A stretch of DNA of 64,000 nucleotides, taken from NCBI GenBank assembly GCA_947172415.1, contig OX359190.1:6386001-6450000 (forward strand), read 5' to 3'. Shown piece after piece: positions 21,501 to 28,725 of this stretch (position 1 is its first letter; each line of letters begins with the position of its first letter). The position numbers were made by a program, and so were the translations under genes. The notes below the pieces were generated by a model, which had not been told where the DNA came from, ran no database searches, and saw nothing but the letters and a program-made list of their open reading frames with translations. Source of the DNA: Chondrosia reniformis (taxonomy: Eukaryota > Porifera > Demospongiae > Chondrillida > Chondrillidae).

Positions 21501-23206
21501 CCAGCAGTCATGTATGGATTCCAATACTTCTTACATACAAGGGGATTGAAATATTATTTAGCCTCTTTTTTGCTTTTGAAACTAGAAAGATTAAAGTTAA
21601 AGAATTAAATGATTCTAGAATGATTATCTTCTCAGTGTACTCAATTGTGATAGCTGCAATAGCTTTGGTACCCATGACATTCTTGTTAAATGATGAGGTC
21701 AACATTGTTTATGGAATAGTTGGAGCCATTTGCTTGGTCATTGCAACAGCATTACTACTACTCAATTTTGCACCGAAAGTACGTATGTTGTATTATAAAA
21801 TAATCCATTATTTGTAATATGGTATACATTTAGATATTGCTTTTTATGTTAATATTTGAGTAGATTGGACATACTGTATATACGTACATGCATATTAGTA
21901 GGGATCATATCAGCACATTTAAATATGAACTACTAAAGCCTTGAAGAGCTGTTTTTGCAAAGTAAAGACCATACAGAGCATGATCAGCATGGATCCCTTT
22001 TTCACTTCTTACCCGGCTGACAAAGATCATTGTGATTGAAGTATCCTTAATTTTGTATATAGTATTTTAATTGAGTGATTATTCAAATTTTTCCTCCTGC
22101 TTTTATATACTATGTCAGGGTGTTGGAGACAATTGTGAGCATTTAGAATATTGTATTACGTCTATATAGATGATCCATCTCTATAAAGACCACAGTGGTG
22201 AAATAAACATGGACTTTACCAATGTTGTCAATTCATGGACAAAAAATCATAAGCATAACAGTAAAAATCAGGTGCCCAGTCAAGGGAATACAGAATGCAA
22301 ATCTGACGTAAGAATTCCATAAAGTGCACATACATCATTCACTTGGCATATATAATAATTTTCCATGATTATTCTCTTGGTATACAAACTGTAATATTCA
22401 CCTACGTATATACGTACACTGTTTATTGCCCCGCTACTTTGAAGTAAATACATATATATTTTAGAGTCATTTCTTATTATATGGTATATTATTCTATATA
22501 GGAAAGGTAGCTTCTAGTCAAATTCTTCCTCCATAATGAACTTGATGGAGGTCCACTTTTAGGGGCTTCCTGTGGCAGCCCCTTATATTGCCGATTATGT
22601 TGTATGGCTTCATATTACGGAATATAATATGGGTTGATACGTAACTATTATAACACTTTATTTAAACATCAGTATATGTATAATACAGGTTCATATGCAA
22701 CTTACAACACTTAATTCATAAGTCAATACATCGTTTTGCAAATTGCAAAGTTCAGAAAGCTTTAGTTAATGAAGCCTTTTCCATCATTATTTAGGACACT
22801 TAAGTGTCCTCAATCATTTATATATTAAATCCCAACAAGGTGGCCAAGTAGTTGAAGTTAATTCGGGGGGCGGCAGCCCCACGAGTTTTTAAACTTGAAA
22901 TACTTGTTAGATACAAATTAGGTAAAAAGTCCGAAGTAAAACCAGTAAAGATAATGTACAATAGCATTCATTCAGTCACTCAATGTATTTGCTTTAATAT
23001 TACTAATAATACAGTTTTAGCAGCCCCCTTGAATAAGACACCCCTAGAAAGAGGTTACCGCAATTGGTCTGTAATGTCCAGTATAATAATATCAATCAAT
23101 CAATCAAGTATAGTTCCAATGTTCATGTATGTATTCTTCTTTACCCCTACAGTGTGTTCATGAACAAGCAATAGCTTCACCTCTGGAACAATCCACTGCT
23201 CAGTAA
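1..23206 (+). CDS. GABA-B-receptor-like class C GPCR, seven-TM region, 5'-partial
   Basis: This encodes the membrane half of a metabotropic GABA-B-type receptor, a plasma-membrane G-protein-coupled receptor. I join six exons: 1-56, 2384-2639, 20430-20558, 21461-21778, 22170-22307 and 23153-23206. All have GT/AG borders and matching phases, giving 316 codons and then TAA. TM1 ends exon 1. TM2 and TM3 lie in exon 2, which has the loop motif RLSSPLLN and a SKTFRVFYIFKK end to TM3, both typical of GABA-B receptors. TM4 is in exon 3. TM5 to TM7 are in exon 4, with YKGIEILFSLFFAFETRK in TM5. The last two exons are a short hydrophilic tail of about 63 residues. The Venus-flytrap ligand domain must lie left of the window. 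The third intron side (2640-20429) is 17.8 kb and mostly transposons. The last exon has a clean pyrimidine tract; alternatively translation stops at a TAA just after 22307. GABBR1 versus GABBR2 type is not decided. Confidence 0.85.
57..2383 (+). other. Intron of the GABA-B-like gene; ribozyme-repeat remnant and PLE remnant
   Basis: No exon is seen here. Bases about 255-490 are a worn copy of the hammerhead-bearing repeat found intact at 20.2 kb: they share ccacactgatgagccc, the 'gacttcagtc' block and the end 'tgcaattaactccc'. The second half of the ribozyme core is lost. Bases 780-2130 are a Penelope-like remnant listed separately. Confidence 0.6.
780..2130 (-). mobile_element. Penelope-like retroelement remnant (RT end, GIY-YIG, 3' end)
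   Basis: Read on the minus strand this region gives, with many frameshifts and stops, the end of a Penelope-type reverse transcriptase (GAVMGSP at about 1860-1875, then SIYRKPTHTD). After that comes the linker and start of the GIY-YIG endonuclease (KGVVYSIPC near 1230-1260). The 3' end at 794-818 keeps a hammerhead-like core, CTGATGA, a CCC/GGG stem II and GAAA. It lies antisense to the host receptor gene, inside its first visible intron. It is a dead copy. Confidence 0.75.
2831..2907 (+). repeat. Hairpin-headed repeat module, copy 1
   Basis: The module starts with a GC-rich palindrome (aggggctgcc-ata-ggcagcccc) followed by about 50 bp ending 'tatggcttcatgttacgg' and a TA run. The same layout recurs at 12133-12216 (-), 22561-22640, 41400-41487 (-), 56338-56420 and 60682-60760. 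It abuts the inverted-repeat element that begins at 2908. Confidence 0.7.
2908..3631. mobile_element. 724-bp non-autonomous TA-flanked inverted-repeat element, copy A
   Basis: Both ends carry the same inverted sequence, cagtgctccacatctaaaga, next to TA dinucleotides, as in Tc1/mariner-type elements. No ORF is present. A second copy of nearly the same length lies in opposite orientation at 8697-9419, with the interior closely matching, so this is a dispersed MITE-like family. Confidence 0.85.
3652..3845 (-). repeat. Split direct repeat B2 of element 1 (outer copy)
   Basis: A 194-bp sequence matching 4369-4562 with only scattered mismatches, in the same orientation. It begins ttgcgctaacaagagcaaag and ends cagcttccttcca. 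It marks the 3' end of the retrotransposon. A related, more diverged version lies near 47130-47260 beside element 2. Confidence 0.85.
4150..4366 (-). repeat. Split direct repeat A2 of element 1
   Basis: A 217-bp sequence from tttcacttctttcgcctcg to cttcgtttactatgta, matching A1 at 13422-13638 in the same orientation with a few small indels. It sits two bases from B1, forming the internal B1-A2 junction. Confidence 0.88.
4369..4562 (-). repeat. Split direct repeat B1 of element 1 (inner copy)
   Basis: Nearly identical to B2 at 3652-3845 and directly adjacent to A2. It lies downstream of the recombinase ORF in element orientation. Confidence 0.87.
4934..5530. mobile_element. 597-bp foldback element with 33-bp inverted termini and TA duplication
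   Basis: The ends are perfect 33-bp inverted repeats starting cggtacatgtcacaag, flanked on both sides by TA. Inside are a second inverted repeat with arms of about 40 bp (5064-5110 against 5160-5203) and short tandem units of the type gttccgcac and cctcggttttccgaaatcgtg (5280-5450). There is no coding sequence. The first eight bases of its terminus (cggtacat) equal those of the Tc1-type element at 48318-51756. It is inserted between the recombinase and B1 of element 1. Confidence 0.85.
5823..6792 (-). pseudogene. Tyrosine recombinase of element 1 (frameshift and stop)
   Basis: In DIRS-order elements this enzyme would integrate the circular DNA copy. The N-terminal part is read at 6792-6328 and the catalytic part at 6278-5823. 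The catalytic half shows the H-x-x-R box (GHSFRIGAATTAA) followed by LGRW and the region with the candidate nucleophile tyrosine (SAYQLYIRTPRSE). Between the two halves the frame shifts near 6330-6340 and a TAA lies at 6300-6302, so this copy is broken. It overlaps the end of the RNase H frame, an arrangement shared with element 2. The product would be about 320 residues, normal for this family. Confidence 0.85.
6702..7352 (-). CDS. RNase H domain of element 1
   Basis: This segment carries a retroelement RNase H: TDASGSWGCGAVW (first catalytic Asp), IKELVPI (catalytic Glu), CDNLAVVYAVNKGS (second Asp) and VPGIENGPADS (final Asp). It degrades the RNA strand during reverse transcription. It is in a different frame from the RT ORF, with the switch near 7290, which may be a mutation in this copy or a programmed frameshift. 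Its 3' end overlaps the recombinase frame. Confidence 0.82.
   Translation of the reverse strand: MHHLGLTWHGGYSSARTGMGCLSCIFTHSVPSSVSFTTDASGSWGCGAVWEDKWIQGQWPEQWSETNIMIKELVPIIVSAALWGSAWNGQHVKCGCDNLAVVYAVNKGSAKEPTGKVMQLLRCLTFFTAFFHFTLSVEHVPGIENGPADSVFRGKMDLFFTQVPKAHHLPTPIPTELWQLVVVKDLDWLSEEWRMLFLTICGKDLQSPPQNVINQE
7237..8505 (-). CDS. DIRS-type reverse transcriptase of element 1
   Basis: A 422-codon open frame for the polymerase. Visible motifs in order are IPKSTPGKWRLIVDLS, KIDVASAFRN (catalytic Asp, motif A), VPFGLRSAPVLFN (motif B), HYLDDFLI (catalytic Asp pair, motif C) and TFLGIELDS. The thumb region has ARKACTRKELEQLLGLLNF, characteristic of DIRS elements. The listed start is a GTG, not ATG. 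A pyrimidine-AG (gttgtag) lies just upstream, so this frame may be joined by splicing to upstream ORF1 sequence instead of starting here. That is inference. The frame ends where the RNase H frame takes over. Confidence 0.88.
   Translation of the reverse strand: MTHSKGFLAADSLAGRFIRLQESGRRYFTVQPYIPPEARLVSTLFKVDGWAAVLANHPNTTWVGYLLDGLRYGVRIGFDYSQFCVSAKENCQSALQNPEVVEKYIQNEVKAGNLAGPYCRKGFTGCKVNRFGVIPKSTPGKWRLIVDLSHPGAKSVNDGICSADSSMIYSSVGDASAMLSKLGKGAWMAKIDVASAFRNILVHPADRHLLAMGWNGGIYFDKQVPFGLRSAPVLFNAYADALEWVVRSKGVTHILHYLDDFLIMGAPATSDCSFGLHCMVQTCEELGIPLAKEKLEGPSTLLTFLGIELDSSKQLARLPPEKLGKLKLSLAQWLARKACTRKELEQLLGLLNFACSVIPQGRCFLRRMFDLLTVARKKSHFIRLNASFRSDLAWWILFCENWNGVSFLHLHPFGSIIGFIHH
8697..9419. mobile_element. 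724-bp-family inverted-repeat element, copy B
   Basis: The opposite-orientation copy of 2908-3631, with the same cagtgctccacatct inverted ends and TA flanks. It sits between ORF1 and the RT frame of element 1. The interior differs from copy A at only a few bases, so both insertions are fairly young. Confidence 0.85.
9420..9702. other. AT-rich spacer of element 1 with TA microsatellite
   Basis: Spacer between copy B and ORF1. It contains a (TA)n run at about 9513-9538 and nothing coding. Confidence 0.6.
9703..13385 (-). CDS. gag-like ORF1 of element 1, two exons
   Basis: ORF1 of the retrotransposon, likely a nucleocapsid-type protein. Exon 1 runs 13385-13064, starting MMSDEGIPAAEV. It has a glutamine-rich helix and three near-identical 14-residue repeats (AGGLPVPAQVST). 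It ends at a consensus donor (g|gtaagt). Exon 2 starts at 10455 after tttttag and continues to 9703. The splice phase fits exactly and keeps the frame. Exon 2 carries a CCCH-like finger (C-x8-C-x4-C-x3-H) followed by CNKCGRDHPAVRC, a C-x2-C-x4-H-x4-C knuckle. One single-base frameshift lies near 10255-10265. The 2.6-kb intron (10456-13063) holds a minisatellite, a MITE and a hairpin element. RNA evidence is lacking. Confidence 0.75.
10636..11128. mobile_element. 493-bp MITE with CAGACCTGCCAAG inverted ends
   Basis: The ends cagacctgccaag and cttggcaggtctg are inverted repeats, flanked by direct copies of caacag. Subterminal 'gcgtgaga' motifs repeat several times inside. No ORF is visible. It lies within the intron of ORF1. 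Confidence 0.75.
11823..12216 (-). mobile_element. Hairpin-ended repeat, full-length copy in ORF1 intron
   Basis: One end (11823-11883) is a 61-nt imperfect palindrome with arms caagtagttcgagtt and aactcgaactacttg around a GC-rich inner stem. The other end (12194-12216) is a second palindrome, aggggctgcc-tgc-ggcagcccct. Between them is about 310 bp of AT-rich sequence. The same arrangement recurs at 22561-22906, and an incomplete one at 13640-13918. No ORF is present. Confidence 0.78.
12300..12760. repeat. 47-bp minisatellite
   Basis: A tandem array of units of the type caactgtaaccccaaagcg plus ttgggcaaactctaatgttacaacat, period 47 bp. The central five or so units are almost identical and the flanking ones diverge. 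It lies inside the intron of the retrotransposon ORF1. Confidence 0.88.
13422..13638 (-). repeat. Split direct repeat A1 of element 1
   Basis: A 217-bp copy of A2 (4150-4366), located about 37 bp upstream of the ORF1 start codon. It therefore probably contains the promoter and 5' leader of the retrotransposon. The outer border of the element is at 13638. Confidence 0.87.
13640..13918 (+). repeat. Hairpin-ended repeat, partial copy
   Basis: Inverted relative to 11823-12216 and covering its TA run, middle and the 61-nt palindromic end (13858-13918). The other GC hairpin end is missing. It lies against the outer border of retrotransposon element 1. A short hammerhead-like fragment (ctgatgaag, antisense) follows at about 13935-13965. 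Confidence 0.7.
14690..15500 (+). mobile_element. Penelope-like RT remnant
   Basis: The plus strand gives broken pieces of a Penelope reverse transcriptase: ADKG near 14690, RLAPPHCRYPRVYGLP then KENRPLRPIESSI at 14877-14975, and YVDDTFVLWKHRD at about 15418-15455 (catalytic Asp pair). The pieces match the order in the better copy at 25.2-26.1 kb. Stops and frameshifts are frequent. Confidence 0.75.
16264..18370 (-). pseudogene. Non-LTR (LINE) retrotransposon ORF2 remnant
   Basis: On the minus strand, a linker at 18330-17850 is followed by a reverse transcriptase: GPDGVCNELLKYA, KQGRSCANIIWVQRML, DMSCAFDTINRE (motif A), LPQGDSLSPVLF (motif B, about 17165-17200) and YADDVGFADEE (motif C, about 16990-17030). 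The C-terminal part at 16730-16264 reads RRPKIPLQKRLQVYYAMC and then a stretch with ARWNMLGHVLCMD, as in many LINE C-termini. At least three frame changes break it. An apurinic-type endonuclease domain is not visible. The clade is not determined. It lies antisense in the GABA-B-like gene intron. Confidence 0.82.
18371..19802. other. Intron sequence with no recognised gene
   Basis: I see no exon, RNA gene or named element. The part next to 18371 may be the worn 5' end of the LINE remnant. The remainder is unassigned intron of the GABA-B-like gene. Confidence 0.5.
19938..19985 (-). ncRNA. Hammerhead ribozyme motif, slightly altered stem I
   Basis: On the minus strand the core CTGATGA, stem II (GCCC/GGGC), GAAA and cleavage triplet GTC are all present. 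Stem I (ccaca against tggtgg) has an extra base, so folding is less certain than in the partner copy at 20210-20254. Confidence 0.65.
20210..20254 (+). ncRNA. Hammerhead ribozyme motif, complete core
   Basis: Stem I is ACCACA (20210-20215) paired with TGTGGT (20249-20254). Between them are CTGATGA (20216-20222), stem II GCCC/GGGC with loop aaatca, GAAA (20237-20240) and a minimal stem III CAGCTG, ending at the cleavage triplet GTC (20246-20248). Every conserved core base of the family is present. Short stem III of this kind is known from hammerheads in Penelope-like elements, where dimers are thought to be active. Self-cleavage would occur after base 20248. It lies just upstream of a receptor-gene exon, in the sense orientation. 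Confidence 0.85.
20559..21460 (+). other. Intron of the GABA-B-like gene, nothing recognised
   Basis: AT-rich intron between the TM4 exon and the TM5-TM7 exon. I see no repeats or RNA genes. Confidence 0.55.
22561..22906 (+). mobile_element. Hairpin-ended repeat, second full copy
   Basis: Bounded by aggggcttcctgtggcagcc (22561) and the larger palindrome at 22845-22906. The interior matches 11823-12216 in inverted orientation. It lies in the last intron of the GABA-B-like gene. More substitutions than the other copy suggest it is older. Confidence 0.75.
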
Positions 23207-23669
23207 ACATGATCACAAAGGAATGGTTCACCACTTATGTGTCAGTGGTGCATGAAATTAGCATGGCATATGAAACATTTAAAAGTTCACAACTATATAG
23301 CTTGAACACCTATACAAGACTTAAAAACTTGATATATATACTCAAAATACAGGAATTCTGAAGAAAAATGTAATTATTGTTATTGTTGACCATTGGGAAT
23401 ACACCTGTGCATGTATATGCATGGGAAATTGTACGTACGTATATGTAGAATATATTATTATGGAAAAGAAGGAAAGTCCTCCCTTGGCAGGCTTCCCTAC
23501 AGAACGTTTTTCTTTAGTATTTTCACATCTTATTGCAGGTCACAATCTCCTCTACACTGCAACTATTGCACCTGAGCTTTCTATTGTGCATTTATGGTAA
23601 ATACTTTCTTCTTTTGTAATGTTTCCAAAGCTTTCCACTATACAATTATAATTGTAGCCTTGGACCTGG

Positions 23670-24430
23670 TAAAAGACCCCTTCTGCTGGGAAGTCATTTA
23701 CAAGGATCTGTTTTAGAGTCTGGTAAGGACGGAAGCAGGTGCGGATACCTAAGGGGGTAAGGATCCGTCTGATGGACTCTGACAGATGTCGGACGTACGG
23801 GAGTGTCACAGATATCTTGGGTGGATCCTGCTCCTTACCGGATTCTAAAACAGATCCTTGTACACCTGAAGGACCGTGTCCCTCCTAAACAACGCCCTGG
23901 TGTGGTTTACAGTATCCCTTGTAGGACGTGTACAAAGGTATACATTGGCCAGACAGGCCATACTTTGGAAACCCAGTTGAAGGAGCACAGAAGGGTGCTG
24001 GTTTTAGGAGAGATCAATCTGTCTGCAGTGGCTCAGCATGCAGTGGACGAGGGGCACGATATAGACTGGATGGAAGCTACAGTGGTAGACGGCCACCCCC
24101 ATTTCCACCAGAGATGCGCTTTGGAGGCCTGGCACATCCGTGCTCAAGACAATACAATGAACAGAGTTGTGGGCCCTTTGCCCTCGGTGTATAACCCTCT
24201 TATACACCAGGGACAAAAAGTGAATAGACAATTATGACAATTGCCTTTTCTAATTTACTATACTATTGCATCACCTATTGTTATGGATACGCCCTCACAC
24301 ACTTTTTTATTGATTTTTGCCCCATACTGTAATATATAAGCCACCTTGCCATTTGGTTGTACTTATTATCACTGATGAGGACCTCTGGATTGAGGTCAAA
24401 ACGTTTGATTTGAATTTTTCAGTGTATTTG
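23670..24430 (+). mobile_element. Penelope-like GIY-YIG endonuclease remnant with internal inversion
   Basis: Bases 23826-24237 read in one frame as linker plus GIY-YIG endonuclease: PGVVYSIPCRTC, KVYIGQTGHTLETQLKEHRR and a C-terminal SAVAQHAVDEGHDIDW. The adjacent 23690-23809 encodes the preceding linker (LPYVRHLSESIRRIL) on the opposite strand. The two pieces overlap as inverted copies of tctaaaacagatccttgta, so the fragment has been inverted and duplicated internally. The 3' end at 24371-24395 retains a hammerhead-like CTGATGA and stem II, but GAAA is changed to AAAA. Confidence 0.82.
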
Positions 24431-26654
24431 GCTAGAGTAGTTGCAGAAAAAAAGCAAAGTTAATAATACTAGTAAAAGTTTCTTTTAAAGTTTTCCTGAA
24501 AACTCTAAAGAACCTCACAATGAAGAGAAAAGAAATAAGAACTATAATCTGTTATCTAACAATGGCAACTGAGAAGACCAAAATTTTTGCTTTTCATACA
24601 TTGTGTGTGTGTACAGTGTATTTCAAACAAATAAGGGGTACTTGTTGCATTCATAATTGGTTGGTTGCACAAGAAATCATTCCAAAAGTTCTTAGGGTGA
24701 AACTCCCAGTGAAATCCAACAATGCAAACATCTCTCAAGGAAGCTGTCTCATTCCCTACTCAATGAAACCATCAGTCTGGCTCATATCAAACTGACTCAC
24801 CTACTGAAGGAGAAGCAGTCTCTCCAACAAGATAAAGAAAGCTGGATATTAATGCATGAAGGAGACACAAGAAAGGAAAACACTTTAAGAAACTTGATAG
24901 TCTGACCCTTGAATCACAAAGAAGACAACAAGACACCAAGAGAATAGTCCACAACTACAGCAATAGAAAGCTGGACAAAGTGGAGCAAGAAGTACTGGCC
25001 CCAGGACTCAACTTTGCTGTAATACCCTCATCCATCCTACAAGGAGATCATAACTGGAACAGAAGCCTTATCAAGAACCCTAGACAGCAACAAGGCTCAA
25101 GATCTGAAAGCTAGGGTTAAATGGTGCCTCAAGCATGCCAGTAACCCGAAACCAAATCTAACAAGACAACAGAAGAAAGCCATCCAAAGATTGAAAGAGG
25201 ATCATACCATTAGGATTCTACCAGCTGACAAAGGAAAGGCCACAGTGGTTATAAACACCAATGAATATGAAATGAAAATGAAAGGTCTACTGGAAGATGA
25301 TACCTACTGGTTACTCAAGAAGGATCCAACCACCAAGATCACAAGAGATGTGAACCAGAGACTGAAGACAATGGAAGCCAAAAGTGTTATGGACAGGCAC
25401 ACTAGACTCAAGCTAGCACCACAACATTGCCAACCACCTCAGATCTATGGCCTACCTAATTATAAGATCCATAAAGAAAACCGACCACTAAGACCCATAG
25501 AGTCCTCCATCAAATCTCCAACTTACTATCTAGCAAAGGAACTACCAAGAATTCTCAGACCCCTCGCTGGTAAGAACGGTTTTTCTGTCCATAACTCAAC
25601 ACACTGTATAACCACACTTACAGAGGTCACCATAATGGAAGAAGATCAAATGGTTAGTTTTGATGTTAGTAACCTCTTCACAAAAGTACCCATCCCAGAG
25701 GCAGTGGAGATAATCTCCAAAAGACTGAAGGAAGACAATTCTCTCAACAAGAGGACAAGTCTATCACCGGAAATGACTGTGGACCAATTTTTGAAATGCC
25801 TCAAGACTACCTATTTCCTGTTGGGCGATAACTACTATGAGGGAGCAGCCATGGGCTCACCGCTTTCACCATTAATAGCACATTTTACATACTTTGAAGA
25901 ACAAGCTATCCAAACAGCTGAGTTGAAGCCAACCTTATGGTTACGCTACGTGGATGACACATTTGTAAGCTCGAAGCATGGAAAGCATCATCTCCACCAG
26001 TTCTGGGACCATCTCAACTCCCACAGGACCTCCACAAGTTCACTATGGAGGAAGAATTTGACTAGAAGCTACCTTTCCTATATACGTAGATGTACTGGTT
26101 AGGAGAACAACCCAAGGTCTCAAGACAAGTGTGTACAGAAAGCCCACACACACTGACAGGTACATCCACTTTAAGTCAAACCACCACCCAGCCACCAAGA
26201 TTGGAACAATGATGTGTCTCAGAAGAAGAGCAGAAGAGGTTTGCAGCAAAGATGTGACGGACCACCTAGCCACCACATTCAAAGCCAATGGCTATCCCAA
26301 CCACCTAATAAGGAGGATACTATGGCAGAGAAGAAACCAAAGAAGGAGACCAAGGAACAGGAGCACACTCTACATTCCTTATGTCAAAGGGATAAGTGAG
26401 GAACTACACAGACTATACAGACCCTGAACATAAAGGTAGTGAACAAGACCACCAACATGCTATGATCCATCCTCACTAAAGTTACGAGACCAATTGAGAG
26501 CAAGCACAAGACAAAAGTCATTTACAGCATACCATGTAAATGTGGAAAGGTGTACATAGGGGAGACAGGAAAGACATTGACAGAGAGATTGGCTGAGCAT
26601 AGAAGAGCTGTTAGAAGAATGGACAACAACAACAACTCTCTAGCAGTCCATGAA

Positions 26655-26885
26655 AAATCTAAGATACCATTTTCCTACATTCTATATGCCTATTCTGTAA
26701 AAGAGCCTATAGGGGAACTAAACCTGAGGAGAGCTTTGGATGAAGATACAGGAGTCCCTTCTTTCATCTTCTTCTCCACTGGGTCAGACAGCCGTTTCTG
26801 GGAATTCCACCCTTCATCAGTGATCCTGGGAGTCTTTGTCTTTTTCTTTATCTTGATCTTCTGTGAATCCTTGGCTCCATGTATA
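26655..26885 (-). repeat. Short hammerhead-bearing repeat inserted in the PLE endonuclease
   Basis: This segment separates HEKS from (T)HSIAWDKA of the endonuclease. A second copy lies at 60090-60320 without PLE flanks on its right side. The copies share the ribozyme region and a run such as gtctttg-tcttgatcttctgtg. The ribozyme is on the strand opposite to the PLE genes. Confidence 0.7.
26781..26826 (-). ncRNA. Hammerhead ribozyme motif, antisense to the PLE
   Basis: On the minus strand: stem I GGATCA with TGACCC (one mismatch), CTGATGA (26820-26814), stem II GGG/CCC, GAAA (26798-26795), and cleavage triplet GTC (26789-26787). Stem II is closed by A-A instead of G-C next to the core, so activity is uncertain. 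Confidence 0.65.
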
Positions 26886-27259
26886 AAGGACCACACATAG
26901 CATAGCCTGGGACAAAGCAGAAAGTTATTGAGCAGGAGAACAACAAGATCAGGAGGAAGATTAAGGAAGCATTGAGGATCCAGAACACAGACCAGTGTCT
27001 TAACATGGACCAAGGAATGCAGATAGACCACATTTGGAGAGACGTACTTTATGATTAACACTTTATATTATTTTTAATCTAAATTAAAAATTCATTTTTA
27101 TCCTCATCTATCATTTACTGCGTAGAACATTACATCATAACTCATCACACATCACATTTTTCTTTTTAAACTGGTTGTATGCTTTCTTCCCCATTTATTG
27201 GTGAAGAAGACCTACAGGTTGAAACGTCCTAATTCTTTGATTAATTATAAGTGTTGCTG

Positions 27260-28725
27260 ATGCTCAAATCAAATCCAACCAACCAGTGTATTCAAACTGT
27301 GAATTTTCTATTTCCTAGTCAGGAAAAAATAATGAAGATTTTTAAACAGTGTGTGCATACATTAGTTCTCAAGCTAGCACTATCTCATTTGACTTTAGAA
27401 AACCATATAGTATGTATAATAGCATAAAAATGGAAATGTTTAAAGTAACGTGTCAGCAAACACCATTAAGGTGGTGGGGTGAAATAGGCTTACTTACAAC
27501 ATTGCAAAGACCAATCTAACACTTGGTAAGCGTTGGTACCACTTCATATTGTGGACACCAAAGGGTATCAATGTGGAAACTCTCCCTGTCAATCCAGACA
27601 TTTGAATTCTGATCAACTATTAGTAGCCAAATCATCACTTTCTAAAACTACACTGTACTTTCTCCACTAGTTTTGCCTTGGCATACCATTGTCCAGCTAA
27701 CTATTCTGTCAGATATACAATTACCATAATATCATTTTATGAACATGGGTGAAATAATTACATGATATATTCCGAGTTAACCTATTTTTCATTTTGGTCA
27801 AATGTTACTGTGAATATTGCTTCCAAAAGCTATCATACAGTAAACATTCTATTGACATACATATATGCTCATATATACATGGTTGCAGTTTTGGGTGAAG
27901 TGATAGTTATAGATAGTGTGTGGCTTTGTTTAGATGGATAAGACATTGATGATAGTAGGTTCAAAATCTGGTCTGGCCTGTTGGATGTTTTAAATGTTAT
28001 ACTGATTCCCTTAGATGTTTAAAGTCCCTAAAAAGCCAGAGTGTTTCAAACATTATTTTGCAAAAAGTAGAGTAGGATGAAACTCCATAAATTCTGTCAA
28101 AACCATACTATTATAATCAAATACTTACAAGTTACAAAGAGTTCTAATTTCTGAGATAACTACGTGTATATGTATGTTACATCTACGTATACGTATATAG
28201 TACTTGCAGTGTATTGATACCACAAAATGCACTACAGAAGAGTATATAATTGGACATCCCTGTTTAAATGTGAGCTTATATGGGGAGAGATCGGAGAATT
28301 TGTTGAGTAAGTGGACAGAGAATTTAGAAACTTATAATAAATGGGCAGCCTCATCTACTGTGATTACTGAACTAATTGACTTGTAGGTGATTGATGACTT
28401 GCCCTGGAAATTCCTGACTCAGGGTGACATTCTTTGATGCAAGCCTGAAAACTAGAGAAGTCACTACATATTCTGGATTACCTGATTAGTTAGATATGAG
28501 AGACACCATAGGTTGGGGCATCTTACTTGGGTTAAATTGTTGCTCCATGTAGGACTATACAAAAATGGTATATGACTATTAAAGCCTACTGTAGGCAAAA
28601 CATCTTATATACGTACGTACTTCAGGTACATGCACAACACTGTAACAGTTCAAAATTATATAAATAATCTATGAAAAATAGTTAAATAAACTATTACATT
28701 AAAATAATGAAGTAACAGTTGGTGC
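27260..28725. other. Intergenic, nothing recognised
   Basis: Between the Penelope element and the 3' end of SLC35B1. A loose tRNA-promoter-like stretch occurs near 27915-28000 but is not convincing. No exon or named repeat is seen. Confidence 0.5.

Larger units (their letters stand above)
24830..27260 (+). mobile_element. Penelope-like element, near full length but broken
   Basis: The N-terminal region (SNRKLDKVEQEVLAPGLNFA, about 24960-25020) leads into the reverse transcriptase frame at 25191-26102. Motifs include PADKGKATVV, YGLPNYKIHKENRPLRPIES, VSFDVSNLFTKVP (motif A), GAAMGSPLSPLIA (motif B) and LRYVDDTFV (motif C). After a frameshift near 26100 come SVYRKPTHTD and the linker, then the GIY-YIG domain (KVIYSIPCKCGKVYIGETG) at about 26515-26650. 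The domain is interrupted by a roughly 230-bp repeat and resumes at about 26888, ending near 27058. A worn hammerhead-like 3' end lies at 27196-27235. It is not active in this form. Confidence 0.88.

Noticed and set aside
27915-28000. tRNA gene or tRNA-derived SINE
   Set aside because: There is a loose B-box-like ggttcaaaatc, but no cloverleaf and no second copy in the window.
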